This document shows positions 16,260-24,400 of a DNA stretch of 64,000 bases, piece by piece (the stretch's first letter is position 1; every line of letters begins with the position of its first letter). The stretch spans positions 62,001-126,000 of the forward strand of contig NZ_CP009452.1 of the NCBI RefSeq assembly GCF_001278035.1, written 5' to 3'. The position numbers and the translations under genes were made by a program. Under the pieces are notes generated by a model. That model made no database searches. It was not told the origin of the DNA and worked only from the letters and a program-made list of their open reading frames with translations. This DNA is from Sphingopyxis sp. 113P3. Lineage in GTDB: Bacteria > Pseudomonadota > Alphaproteobacteria > Sphingomonadales > Sphingomonadaceae.

Positions 16260-17824
16260 TCGACGGATCGATGCAATCCTACGGACTGACGCTCGACAAA
16301 TTTCTCTCCCACGCCGCCAAATGGCACCCTGACGCCGAAATCGTGTCGGGCGGGGCAGACGGAAGCATCCAGCGCATCTCTTATGCCGCGCTCCATGATC
16401 GGGCGCGGGGCGTCTCGGGAGCGCTCGCCGCGCTCGGCATCGCGCCGGGTGACCGCGTCGCGACGCTCGCGTGGAACACGCAGGGGCATGTCGAGGCATG
16501 GTACGGTATCATGGGAATGGGCGCGGTGTGCCACACGCTGAACCCGCGTCTGACCGCGGCGCAGCTCGGCTCGATGCTCGCGCAGTCGGAGGCGCGGGTC
16601 CTGCTGGCGAGCCCCGATCTCGTGCCGCTCGCGCGCGATGCGAGCGCCAACCTGCCCGCGCTGGCCCATATCCTGCTGCTCGACAGCGAAGCGGGGCAGG
16701 GGGATGCCGCGGCGCTCAATCCGCTGATCGATGCCGCGCCGCGCGACAGCCGATGGGGCGATTTCGACGAGACGGCACCCTCGGGTCTCTGCTTTACCTC
16801 GGGAAGCACCGGCGCGCCGAAGGGCGTGACCTACACGCACCGCGGCTGCTACCTCCACACGATGCGTCAGCTTCAGGCCGACGTCCTCGGCCCCACGGCG
16901 CGCGATGCGATCCTCGCGGTGGTGCCGATGTTCCACGCCAACGCATGGGGCCTACCCTTCGCAGCGCCCGCGGTCGGCGCGAAGCTGGTGCTGCCGGGCC
17001 GTCACAGCGATGGCGCGCATCTGGCGCGGCTGATACGCTCCGAAGGTGTCACCGCTGCGGCAGGTGTGCCGACCGTGTGGCTCGGCCTTCTCGAGCATCT
17101 CGAGGCCGAGGGCGGTGAGGTGCCGACCCTCCAGCGCATTCTGGTCGGGGGGGCGTCGATGCCCCCGGCGCTGATGGAACGGATCGAGACACGGCTCGGT
17201 GCCGAAGTGCAGACGAGCTGGGGAATGACGGAATTGTCGCCGCTCGGCACCGCGGCGATGCCGGGAGACCCGGCGCGCCGGGCGTCGCTGTCGGGCAAGC
17301 CGGCGATGGGGATCGACCTGCTGATCACCGATGCTCATGGGCGGCCGTTGCCCGAGCAACGCGGTGCCGAAGGCCATTTGCGCGTGCGCGGCGGCACGGT
17401 CGTTGAACGCTATTTCGGGCAGAGCGAGCCGGCGACGGACGCTGAGGGCTGGTTCGATACCGGCGACCTTGCGCGGATCGACGCGAAGGGCAACCTGACG
17501 ATCACCGGCCGCGCCAAGGATCTCATCAAGTCCGGGGGTGAGTGGATCAACCCGGCGGAGATCGAAGCGCTCGTGGGAGCGCTGCCGCAGGTCTCGCTGG
17601 CGGCAGTGATCGGACGTGCCGACCCCAAATGGGGCGAACGTCCGGTGCTGCTCGTCGAAACGTGCGACCCCTCGGTCAGCGACGCCGAACTGCTCGAACC
17701 CCTCGCCGGGCGCGTTGCGCCCTGGTGGGTTCCCGACGCCGTAATCCGCCTTGAGGCGATGCCCCTCGCACCCACAGGGAAGATCGACAAAATGCAATTG
17801 CGAGCGGAATATGGAGAGGTGTAG
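16256..17824 (+). CDS. AMP-dependent acyl-CoA synthetase/ligase (fatty-acyl or aryl acid type)
   Basis: I chose ATG 16256, which overlaps the esterase stop, because it begins the conserved fold; the open frame extends 30 codons upstream within the esterase gene. The 522-residue ANL enzyme shows the phosphate loop FTSGSTGAPKGVTYTH, the adenine-binding SWGMTELSPLG, the hinge region DTGDLARID and GRAKDLIKSGGEWI, and the C-terminal catalytic lysine in PTGKIDK. It activates a carboxylic acid to its CoA thioester in the cytoplasm. The sequence layout resembles medium/long-chain fatty-acyl-CoA ligases (FadD3/AlkK-like) more than acetyl-CoA synthetases. Chain type cannot be told. The esterase upstream probably makes its substrate, and the SDR downstream may act on the product after beta-oxidation. 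Confidence 0.9.
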   Translation: MIDGSMQSYGLTLDKFLSHAAKWHPDAEIVSGGADGSIQRISYAALHDRARGVSGALAALGIAPGDRVATLAWNTQGHVEAWYGIMGMGAVCHTLNPRLTAAQLGSMLAQSEARVLLASPDLVPLARDASANLPALAHILLLDSEAGQGDAAALNPLIDAAPRDSRWGDFDETAPSGLCFTSGSTGAPKGVTYTHRGCYLHTMRQLQADVLGPTARDAILAVVPMFHANAWGLPFAAPAVGAKLVLPGRHSDGAHLARLIRSEGVTAAAGVPTVWLGLLEHLEAEGGEVPTLQRILVGGASMPPALMERIETRLGAEVQTSWGMTELSPLGTAAMPGDPARRASLSGKPAMGIDLLITDAHGRPLPEQRGAEGHLRVRGGTVVERYFGQSEPATDAEGWFDTGDLARIDAKGNLTITGRAKDLIKSGGEWINPAEIEALVGALPQVSLAAVIGRADPKWGERPVLLVETCDPSVSDAELLEPLAGRVAPWWVPDAVIRLEAMPLAPTGKIDKMQLRAEYGEV

Positions 17825-17876
17825 GCCGGGGGCGGCCGCACACCCTATCGAGCGGTCCGGAAGGGAAAAGAATTTG

Positions 17877-18581
17877 GTGTCCAAGGCGAAGACCGCGACA
17901 AGGCAGACCGCGACCAAAAGGCCGACTAAAGCGGAACAGCGCGCCGAAACGATGGAGCAGATTCTCGACACTGCCGAGCGTCTCTTTTCAAAGCACGGCT
18001 TTTACGGGGTGACCTTGAAGGACGTCGCCAAAGAGGTCGGCGTCCACCACACGCTCCTCAACTATTATTTCGATGACAAGAAGACCCTGTTCGATGCGGT
18101 GTTCGCGCGGCGCGCGGTGGTCACCATCGAAAAGCGCATGAAGGCGCTCGACGATTATGATCGCGCTGCAGCGGGAAAGCCAACGGTCGAGGGCGCGCTC
18201 CACGCCTTTCTGGACACCGATCTTGATCTGTATATCCAGGGCGGTGAGGGCTGGAAAAATTATGGTGCCTTCAGTGCGCAGGCGTCGAACAGCCCCGAGG
18301 GCGCCGAATTCATGGACAAATATTTCGATCCCGTGGTGCTGCGGTTGATTGAAATACTGAAGAAGGCGCTGCCCGACGCCGACGAGGCAGACATCTTCTG
18401 GGGTTATCATTTCGTCACCGGCGCGCTGATGCTCACCCTCGCGCGCACGGGGCGCATCGACAAATTGTCGCAAGGCCTTTGCCATTCGGACGATTATGCC
18501 GCGGTCAAGGCACGGATGGCCCGCTTCATGGCGGCCGGCTTCCGCGACATCTGCGAACAGCGCAAACGCGAGAGAGAATAA
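17877..18581 (+). CDS. TetR/AcrR family transcriptional regulator of the ester/acid locus
   Basis: Several in-frame starts exist. I prefer GTG 17877, with GGAAGGGAAAAG upstream, giving 234 residues and a basic, Lys/Thr-rich N-terminal arm before the helix-turn-helix (about residues 27-75, VTLKDVAKEVGVHHTLLNYYF). TTG 17874 directly before it is an alternative. The C-terminal ligand domain has no recognised signature. It is 52 bp after the CoA ligase in the same direction. The three palindromes of ACTCRC-N2-GYGART type before the TBDR, the SDR and the M28-like/esterase pair are its best candidate operators. An acyl-CoA or free acid effector is plausible given the neighbours; that is inference. 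Confidence 0.88.
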   Translation: MSKAKTATRQTATKRPTKAEQRAETMEQILDTAERLFSKHGFYGVTLKDVAKEVGVHHTLLNYYFDDKKTLFDAVFARRAVVTIEKRMKALDDYDRAAAGKPTVEGALHAFLDTDLDLYIQGGEGWKNYGAFSAQASNSPEGAEFMDKYFDPVVLRLIEILKKALPDADEADIFWGYHFVTGALMLTLARTGRIDKLSQGLCHSDDYAAVKARMARFMAAGFRDICEQRKRERE

Positions 18582-18640
18582 GGAAGAAGCGGAGGACTTC
18601 AGCACCTTTCCCGCATCTCCGCACGCCATTCATTTTATTC

Positions 18641-18660
18641 ACTCACAAGTGAGTTATAAT
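18641..18660 (+). promoter_or_regulatory. TetR-type palindrome abutting a perfect -10 before the SDR gene
   Basis: ACTCAC-AA-GTGAGT (18641-18654) is a perfect 6-bp inverted repeat followed at once by TATAAT (18655-18660). The palindrome fills the spacer of the promoter; no good -35 is visible. Transcription would start near 18667, only about 12 bp before ATG 18679, leaving just room for the GAGGAGAAAAGG ribosome-binding site. Confidence 0.6.
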
Positions 18661-18678
18661 CGTTCGAGGAGAAAAGGC

Positions 18679-19578
18679 ATGTCGCGAGAGTTGCAGGATC
18701 GGGTAGCCATCGTGACGGGTGCGGGCGGCGGGCTGGGCCGCTCACACGCGCTGCTGCTCGCGCGGTACGGCGCGCGCGTGGTCGTCAACGATAGCAATGC
18801 AGGTGCCGCGGAACGGGTCGCTGCCGAAATCGAGGCAAGGGGCGGACAGGCGCTGGCGGCGCCAGCCTCCGTTACCGATGAGGAACAGGTCGCGACCATG
18901 GTTCGTGCGGCGACGCGCACCTGGGGCGGCGTGGACATATTGATCAACAATGCGGGCATTCTGCGCGACAAGAGCTTCGCAAAGATGGATCTCGCCGACT
19001 TTCGCCTCGTCCTGGACGTGCATCTGATGGGGGCAGCTATCTGCGCGAAGGCTGTGTGGGATCAGATGCGTGAGCGCCGTTTCGGCCGCATCGTGATGAC
19101 GACCTCTTCCTCGGGGCTCTACGGCAATTTCGGCCAGGCCAATTATGGCGCGGCCAAGATGGCGCTCGTCGGACTGATGCAGACGCTCGCGCTCGAGGGC
19201 GAGAAATATAATGTCAGGGTCAACTGTCTCGCGCCCACTGCGGCGACGGCGATGACCGAAGGCGTGCTGGCGCCCGATGCGCTGGCGCGGCTGTCGCCCG
19301 AAGCTGTAAGTCCCAGCCTCCTCGCGCTCGTGGGCGATGAGGCGCCGACGCGCACGATCCTCTGCGCAGGCGCGGGGCATTTCGCGAGCGCCCATGTCAC
19401 GCTGACCGACGGGGTCTTCATCGGCGAGGGTGGCGACGCCGCCGAGCGGCTGATCGCTGCCTGGGATCGCGTGGTGGACCGGGCGGGAGAGGTGGTGCCG
19501 GCGTACGGCTTCACGCAGGCCGAACGCGAACTGGCGAGCGCGGGCTTCGACGCGCCGACCATGGCGGCCGCGCGCTGA
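18679..19578 (+). CDS. SDR family oxidoreductase, similar to (3R)-hydroxyacyl-CoA dehydrogenase of multifunctional enzyme 2
   Basis: ATG 18679 follows GAGGAGAAAAGG and begins the fold; the longer open frame upstream is not needed. The 299-residue protein has TGAGGGLGRSHALLLA (cofactor loop near residue 14), NNAGILRDKSFAKM (near 93), Ser in TTSSSGLYGNFGQ and the YGAAKM catalytic pair. LGRSHAL, ILRDKSF and SSSGLYGNFGQANYGAAK-type blocks are those of peroxisomal MFE-2 and related bacterial dehydrogenases that oxidise (3R)-hydroxyacyl-CoA or steroid/bile-acid CoA side chains. It has its own promoter and operator and is followed by the MHS transporter. It probably acts on the CoA ester made by the ligase. 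Confidence 0.85.
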   Translation: MSRELQDRVAIVTGAGGGLGRSHALLLARYGARVVVNDSNAGAAERVAAEIEARGGQALAAPASVTDEEQVATMVRAATRTWGGVDILINNAGILRDKSFAKMDLADFRLVLDVHLMGAAICAKAVWDQMRERRFGRIVMTTSSSGLYGNFGQANYGAAKMALVGLMQTLALEGEKYNVRVNCLAPTAATAMTEGVLAPDALARLSPEAVSPSLLALVGDEAPTRTILCAGAGHFASAHVTLTDGVFIGEGGDAAERLIAAWDRVVDRAGEVVPAYGFTQAERELASAGFDAPTMAAAR

Positions 19579-19650
19579 CATTCCCCGAGCGTGGCGGACG
19601 GACCGGAGAAAGTGCCCGCCGCCGCACCGGGACGAACGGGAGAGAGAGTG

Positions 19651-21315
19651 ATGGCTAGGAAGAGCGAAGCGCCGGCCGGCGCCCCCAAGGCGCGCAGCGA
19701 AACGCTGGTGATCGCCGCATCGTCGCTGGGCACGGTCTTCGAATGGTATGATTTTTACCTTTACGGACTGCTCGCCAGCGCGATCTCGGTCCACTTCTTC
19801 GCCGGAGTCAACGAGACGACCGGCTTCATCCTTGCGCTGATGGCCTTTGCCGCGGGCTTTGCCGTCCGCCCCTTCGGCGCGCTGGTCTTCGGGCGCGTCG
19901 GTGATATCGTGGGGCGCAAGAACACTTTCCTCGTCACCATGGCGATCATGGGGCTTTCGACCTTCGCCGTCGGCTTCCTCCCGGGCTATGACAGCATCGG
20001 TATAGCGGCACCGATCATCCTCATGCTGCTGCGGCTGCTGCAGGGGCTGGCGATCGGCGGCGAATATGGCGGCGCGGCCGTCTATATCGCCGAACATGCG
20101 CCGCCGGGAAAGCGCGGCTTTTATACCAGCTTCATCCAGACCACCGCGATGATCGGGCTGATCCTCGCCTCGACCTTCGTCGTGTCGCTGCGCCTGTTCA
20201 TGGATGCAGAGACGTTCGAGGCGTGGGGCTGGCGGCTGCCCTTCATTTTCTCGATCGTTCTCCTCTCGGTCGCGCTCTGGATCCGCTTGCAGCTGGAGGA
20301 GAGCCCGGTGTTCCAGCGGATGAAGGCCGCCGGCGCGACGTCGAAGGCGCCGCTCAAGGAAGCGTTCGGCGAATGGCGCAACCTGAAGATCGTGCTGCTC
20401 GCGCTGTTCGGCGCCGTCGCGGGGCAGGCAGTGATCGGCTTTGCCGCGCATCTCTATCCGCTCTTCTATCTCGAGCGCATCGCGCGGGTCGACGGGGCGA
20501 CCGCCAATTTCCTCGTCGCCACCGCGCTGACCATCATCATCCCGAGCTTCGTCTTCTTCGGCTGGCTCAGCGACAAGATCGGGCGCAAGCCGATCATGAT
20601 GACTGCCTGCGTCATCGCCGTCTTCGCCTATTTCCCGCTCTACAAGGCGCTGGTGATGGCCGCCAACCCGGCGATGGCGGCGGCGGTCGAGCAGGCGCCG
20701 GTCACGGTCGTCGCCGACGCCGGCGAATGCTCGTTCCAGTTCGACCCGATCGGCCGTAACAAGTTCGACGGCACGAGCTGCGACATCGTGAAAGCCTATC
20801 TGGCGCGCAGCGGGGTCAATTACTCGAATGCCGATGCCGCTCCCGGGACCGTGGCCTCGGTGCAGATCGGCGAGGACGTTCACCGCGCACCGGACCCGGC
20901 GACCCTGACGGGCGAAGCGAAGGCGAGCGCGATCGCCGCCTTTCAGCAGGAGCTCCACGCCGCGCTCACCCGGGCGGGCTATCCCCCCGCCGCCGATCCG
21001 GCGCAGGTCAACAAGGTGAAGGTCATCGCGATCCTCTGCATTTTCGGCCTGCTTGCGACGATGGTCTACGGTCCGCTCGCCGCGCTGCTTGTCGAGCTGT
21101 TCCCGGCGCGCATCCGCTATAGTTCGCTGTCGCTGCCCTATCATATCGGCAATGGCTGGATCGGCGGTTTCATGCCGACGATCGGCTTCGCGATGGTCGC
21201 CGCGACGGGAAATATCTATCAGGGGCTCTGGTATGCGGTCGCCTTTGCGGCGATTACCGCAGTCGTCGGCATCCTGTTTCTGCCCGAAACCTACAAGCGC
21301 GATATCGAGGCATAG
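19651..21315 (+). CDS. MHS family MFS transporter (metabolite:H+ symporter) with a large inserted loop
   Basis: ATG 19651 follows GGGAGAGAGAG closely and gives 554 residues, about 110 more than ordinary members such as ProP, ShiA or KgtP. Family signatures are GTVFEWYDFYLYG in TM1, RPFGALVFGRVGD in loop 2-3, and LLRLLQGLAIGGEYGGA in TM4. Residues about 344-456 are a hydrophilic insertion, with two Cys residues (GECSF and TSCDI) before a helical stretch, between TM segments of the C-terminal half. The family imports organic acids with protons. It follows the SDR by 72 bp and probably imports the acid or ester degraded by this locus across the inner membrane. The function of the insertion is unknown. 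Confidence 0.9.
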   Translation: MARKSEAPAGAPKARSETLVIAASSLGTVFEWYDFYLYGLLASAISVHFFAGVNETTGFILALMAFAAGFAVRPFGALVFGRVGDIVGRKNTFLVTMAIMGLSTFAVGFLPGYDSIGIAAPIILMLLRLLQGLAIGGEYGGAAVYIAEHAPPGKRGFYTSFIQTTAMIGLILASTFVVSLRLFMDAETFEAWGWRLPFIFSIVLLSVALWIRLQLEESPVFQRMKAAGATSKAPLKEAFGEWRNLKIVLLALFGAVAGQAVIGFAAHLYPLFYLERIARVDGATANFLVATALTIIIPSFVFFGWLSDKIGRKPIMMTACVIAVFAYFPLYKALVMAANPAMAAAVEQAPVTVVADAGECSFQFDPIGRNKFDGTSCDIVKAYLARSGVNYSNADAAPGTVASVQIGEDVHRAPDPATLTGEAKASAIAAFQQELHAALTRAGYPPAADPAQVNKVKVIAILCIFGLLATMVYGPLAALLVELFPARIRYSSLSLPYHIGNGWIGGFMPTIGFAMVAATGNIYQGLWYAVAFAAITAVVGILFLPETYKRDIEA

Positions 21316-21322
21316 CGGGGGC

Positions 21323-22615
21323 TCAGGTTCGCGCTGCTTCCGCCAGCAGCTTGCCGAACGCCGCCGTGGTCGCGGCGACGTGCGCCGGATCAATGCAGCG
21401 CGCGTCGTCGTCCTCTACGTGATGGAACCGGTGGAGCCCGAACACGCCCGCGACCGACGAATAGCCGGCGGCAATGATCGCGCTCAGTTCGCCGGCTGCC
21501 AGCCTGTCGCTCGAATAGGGGCTTTCCAGGCCCGCGAGACCTGCGAACAGCCGCCGCGCCGCGGTTAGCAGCGGCGGGCTGACGACCAGATAGCGCTGCG
21601 AATCTGTCCCGGCGAGCGGGGCAAGCCCGAACAGCCCTTCGTGCCAGTCGCGCGCGGCGAGATTGGCGCCGAGGTGGAGCCAGAAATGCGTCTCGTCCGG
21701 TTTGGGTGCTGCGGCCTTCAGGGATTCCTCGGCGCCCAGATTCTCATATTCATGGCCGCTGTTGCAAAGGAAGGCGAGGTTATGATCGGGCAACATCGTC
21801 GGCGCCCGGCGCGCGAGGTCGAGCCACGCCGCAATGCCGCCGCCGCGTTCGCCCGCGCAGCCGAACCAGCCCGAGCGCGGGGTCGACACGACGATCCAGC
21901 GCCGCTTGCCCCTCTCGAGCCGCCCGATGACGTTGAAAGCCGCCCGGCGCCCCCCTTCGCCGCTGAGCGTGACCGTCGCTCGCGCATGCTCCATCGCGGC
22001 GGAAAGGAAGGGCGCGGCGTCGGCCGGAGCGAGGAGCCCGACTGGGCCCGCGAACATCGGCTCACGCCCGTCGGCATTGAGCGCGATGACCTGTCCGGTC
22101 GGGCCGTTGGTCACGACCACCGCCGCTCGTGCGCCGGCCGAAAAGGCGGCGTCGATGGGGCCGCGGACGGACTTGGCGAGCGCCGACGACCAGCGGCCAT
22201 ATGGAAGCTCGACGAGCGCGATGGCCTCGTCGAGCGGCGCGCCCGCGCGCCCTGCGCCGTCGATGCGCACGAGCGGGCCAGAGAGGCCGCCCGCGGGTGT
22301 GGGCACCACGATCGGCTGCGGCCACAGCGCTGCGCGCGCGTCCCCCGTGACGATCGCGCAGTCGCCGGGCGTGAACGATGGCACCGAAATGGCGGGCTTT
22401 TCGACGACGAAGCCCGCGCGTTCGAGCTCGCCGGCAAGCCAATGACCGCAAGCGATATCACCCTCGCCGCCTGACTGCTTGTTCCCGAAGCCCAGATAAC
22501 GATCGAGATCGCGCACCATCGAGGCGAAGGTGTCCGCCTCGGCCGCCCCCGCTGCGGTGGCCAGCGGCAGCGCCGCGCTCCGCGCCAGAAATCCGCGCCG
22601 CGTTGGTTGCCGCAT
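21323..22615 (-). CDS. Tat-exported M28-like peptidase family protein with apparently lost metal ligands
   Basis: I chose ATG 22615 (430 residues) over ATG 22639 because the Tat signal MRQPTRRGFLARSAA then sits at the very N-terminus and the upstream ATG is too near the operator for a promoter. The protein has an M28-type plan with a PA-like insertion (about residues 80-200). Remnants of family motifs are SGHEYENLGAEE (M28 Glu block), a HLGAN block and FHHVEDD (final His). However the first zinc block that should read HxD is TPR (STPRSGW), and the DNxxG block reads GERGGG. It may therefore bind metal differently or be a non-catalytic binding protein. It is convergent with the MHS gene (7-bp gap) and divergent from esterase 2, sharing an operator. 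Confidence 0.6.
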   Translation of the reverse strand: MRQPTRRGFLARSAALPLATAAGAAEADTFASMVRDLDRYLGFGNKQSGGEGDIACGHWLAGELERAGFVVEKPAISVPSFTPGDCAIVTGDARAALWPQPIVVPTPAGGLSGPLVRIDGAGRAGAPLDEAIALVELPYGRWSSALAKSVRGPIDAAFSAGARAAVVVTNGPTGQVIALNADGREPMFAGPVGLLAPADAAPFLSAAMEHARATVTLSGEGGRRAAFNVIGRLERGKRRWIVVSTPRSGWFGCAGERGGGIAAWLDLARRAPTMLPDHNLAFLCNSGHEYENLGAEESLKAAAPKPDETHFWLHLGANLAARDWHEGLFGLAPLAGTDSQRYLVVSPPLLTAARRLFAGLAGLESPYSSDRLAAGELSAIIAAGYSSVAGVFGLHRFHHVEDDDARCIDPAHVAATTAAFGKLLAEAART

Positions 22616-22653
22616 TCCCAAAGTCCGCCTCCCGCTCATCGCGCTTGATATTC

Positions 22654-22667
22654 ACTCGCGTGTGAGT
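22654..22667. promoter_or_regulatory. TetR-type palindrome in the divergent region of the M28-like gene and esterase 2
   Basis: ACTCGC-GT-GTGAGT has five of six arm positions in perfect inversion and matches the site at 18641-18654, including the flanking TTC before and TT after. It could serve both directions: on the minus strand it is followed by GAATAT, and on the plus strand by TTTAGG, both weak -10 candidates. It is the third site of the probable TetR regulon. Confidence 0.55.
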
Positions 22668-22717
22668 TTAGGTCGAGCCGATGGCGCTGACAACCGCGCC
22701 GCGGCGGGAGAGACGAT

Positions 22718-24361
22718 ATGATGCGCGTCGGCGTCTGGCTATGGGTGCTGCTCCTCGCGCTTGCGCCCGCCTCTCCAGGACAGGCGGCGGATCGCCCACA
22801 GGTGCGCGTCGCCGAGGGCCGGCTTGCGGGCGAATGGCGGGGCGATCTTCGCGTCTTTCGCGGCATTCCCTATGCCGCGCCTCCGGTCGGTGCGCGGCGC
22901 TGGCGCCCGCCCGCACCGCCCGAGGCGTGGCGGGGTGTTCGTAAGGCGGCAGCGTTCGGCGCGGCGTGCGTCCAGCCCGCTTATCCCGACGACAGTGTCT
23001 ATTTCGAACCACCGGCGCCGATGAGCGAGGATTGTCTGACGCTCAACATCTGGACACCGAAGGCGGCGGCGAAGGCGCCGGTGATCGTCTGGATTCATGG
23101 CGGCGCGTTGCTCCGCGGCACAAGCGCGCGCCCGCTCTATGACGGCGGCGGATATGCGAAGCGCGGGATCGTCTTTGTCTCGATCAACTATCGACTCGGC
23201 GTCCTCGGCTGGTTCACGCACCCCGCACTGAGTGCCGAATCGCCCGAGGGGGTGTCGGGCAACTACGGACTGCTCGACCAGATCGCAGCGCTTCGCTGGG
23301 TCAGGCGCAACATCGCGGCGTTCGGCGGCGATCCCGCCAATGTTACCATCATGGGCGAATCTGCCGGCGCGCTGAGCGTCGCCTATCTGCTTGGCGTGCC
23401 GCGCGCGCGGGGGCTGTTTGCGAAAGCAATTGCGCAAAGCCCTAATATCCGTGCGGTGCCGAGGCTTCGCGAACCGGCCTTCGGACTTGCTGCGGCCGAG
23501 GCGATGGGAGCGCTATTCGCCGACGCGGTGGGGGCAAAGGATCTGCCGGCGCTCCGCGCGGTCGATGCAGAGCGGCTGACGCGGGCGGCGCTCGCCGCGC
23601 GCTTTGTGCCGCAGCCGACGGTCGACGGCGCGTTGCTGCCCGGCCAGCTCGCCGATATTCTTGATCGCGGCGAGCAGGCGCCGGTGCCGCTGCTTGCCGG
23701 CTTCAACAGCGGTGAGGTGCGCTCGCAGCGCGGGCTGGTGCCGAAGGCCCCCGCCGACGCCGCGGCCTATGAGGCCGGGATCGAGCGGAGCTATGGCGAC
23801 CTCGCGCGCGCCTGGCTTCGGCTCTATCCGGCGGCGGACATGGAGGGCAGCCTGATCGCCGCGACGCGTGATGCCGTCTATGGCTGGGCGAGCGAACGGC
23901 TGGTGCGTGCGCAGGCCGCGGCGGGGCTGCCCGCCTATCTCTATCTGTTCGACCATTGCTATGCTGCGGCGCGGGCGCGCGATCTTTGCGCCTTTCACGC
24001 GAGCGAGCTGCCGTTCGTCTTCGGCCGCGCCGATACCGGGCTTCCCCCGAATTGGCCCGCGCCCGGCGGCCCCGTGGACAGCGCGCTGGCCGGGGTCATG
24101 ATCGACTATTGGGTGAGCTTTGCACGCGAGGGGGTGCCCAGCGTCGCCGGCTCGCCGATCTGGGCTTCCTATGGGAGCGATGAGGCCTATATGCGCTTTG
24201 CCGCACGGCCCGTCGCCGGCCGCGATCCGCTGCCCGGCATGTTCGAGTTGCACGAAGCGGTGATGCGGCGCCGCCGCGCGGCGGGTGAGCAGTGGTTCCT
24301 CAATCTGGGCCCCGCGAGTGACCCGCTTGCCGGCCCGCCTGTCGCCGGCGTCCGCCCCTAG
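22718..24361 (+). CDS. Type-B carboxylesterase, paralogue of the esterase at 14622
   Basis: This 547-residue secreted alpha/beta hydrolase has a signal peptide (about residues 1-24), nucleophile Ser215 in GESAGALS, the Glu of GFNSGE and the His of AFHASELPFVFG. It is highly similar along its whole length to the esterase at 14622-16259 (shared blocks include GIPYAAPPVGA, MSEDCL.LNIW, SGNYGLLDQIAAL and RGEQAPVP.LAGFNSGE), so the two are a recent duplication within one locus. It is divergent from the M28-like gene and carries the shared palindrome upstream. The pair may split acid and alcohol variants of one substrate class, but nothing in the sequence shows this. Confidence 0.9.
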   Translation: MMRVGVWLWVLLLALAPASPGQAADRPQVRVAEGRLAGEWRGDLRVFRGIPYAAPPVGARRWRPPAPPEAWRGVRKAAAFGAACVQPAYPDDSVYFEPPAPMSEDCLTLNIWTPKAAAKAPVIVWIHGGALLRGTSARPLYDGGGYAKRGIVFVSINYRLGVLGWFTHPALSAESPEGVSGNYGLLDQIAALRWVRRNIAAFGGDPANVTIMGESAGALSVAYLLGVPRARGLFAKAIAQSPNIRAVPRLREPAFGLAAAEAMGALFADAVGAKDLPALRAVDAERLTRAALAARFVPQPTVDGALLPGQLADILDRGEQAPVPLLAGFNSGEVRSQRGLVPKAPADAAAYEAGIERSYGDLARAWLRLYPAADMEGSLIAATRDAVYGWASERLVRAQAAAGLPAYLYLFDHCYAAARARDLCAFHASELPFVFGRADTGLPPNWPAPGGPVDSALAGVMIDYWVSFAREGVPSVAGSPIWASYGSDEAYMRFAARPVAGRDPLPGMFELHEAVMRRRRAAGEQWFLNLGPASDPLAGPPVAGVRP

Positions 24362-24380
24362 ACAAACGGCGCGCGCGAAC

Positions 24381-24400
24381 ATATATACCGGACGTTATGG
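24381..24400. promoter_or_regulatory. TetR box over the start of the efflux regulator gene
   Basis: TATATACCG (24382-24390) followed by GACGTTAT repeats the left half of the RND promoter palindrome (TATATACCG at 25063-25071). It overlaps the start codon of the TetR gene, which suggests autoregulation. Only one half matches well. Confidence 0.4.

Noticed and set aside
18742..21393. An 883-codon open frame on the minus strand
   Set aside because: It mirrors the SDR and MHS transporter genes, which have clear motifs and ribosome-binding sites. The frame has low-complexity composition.
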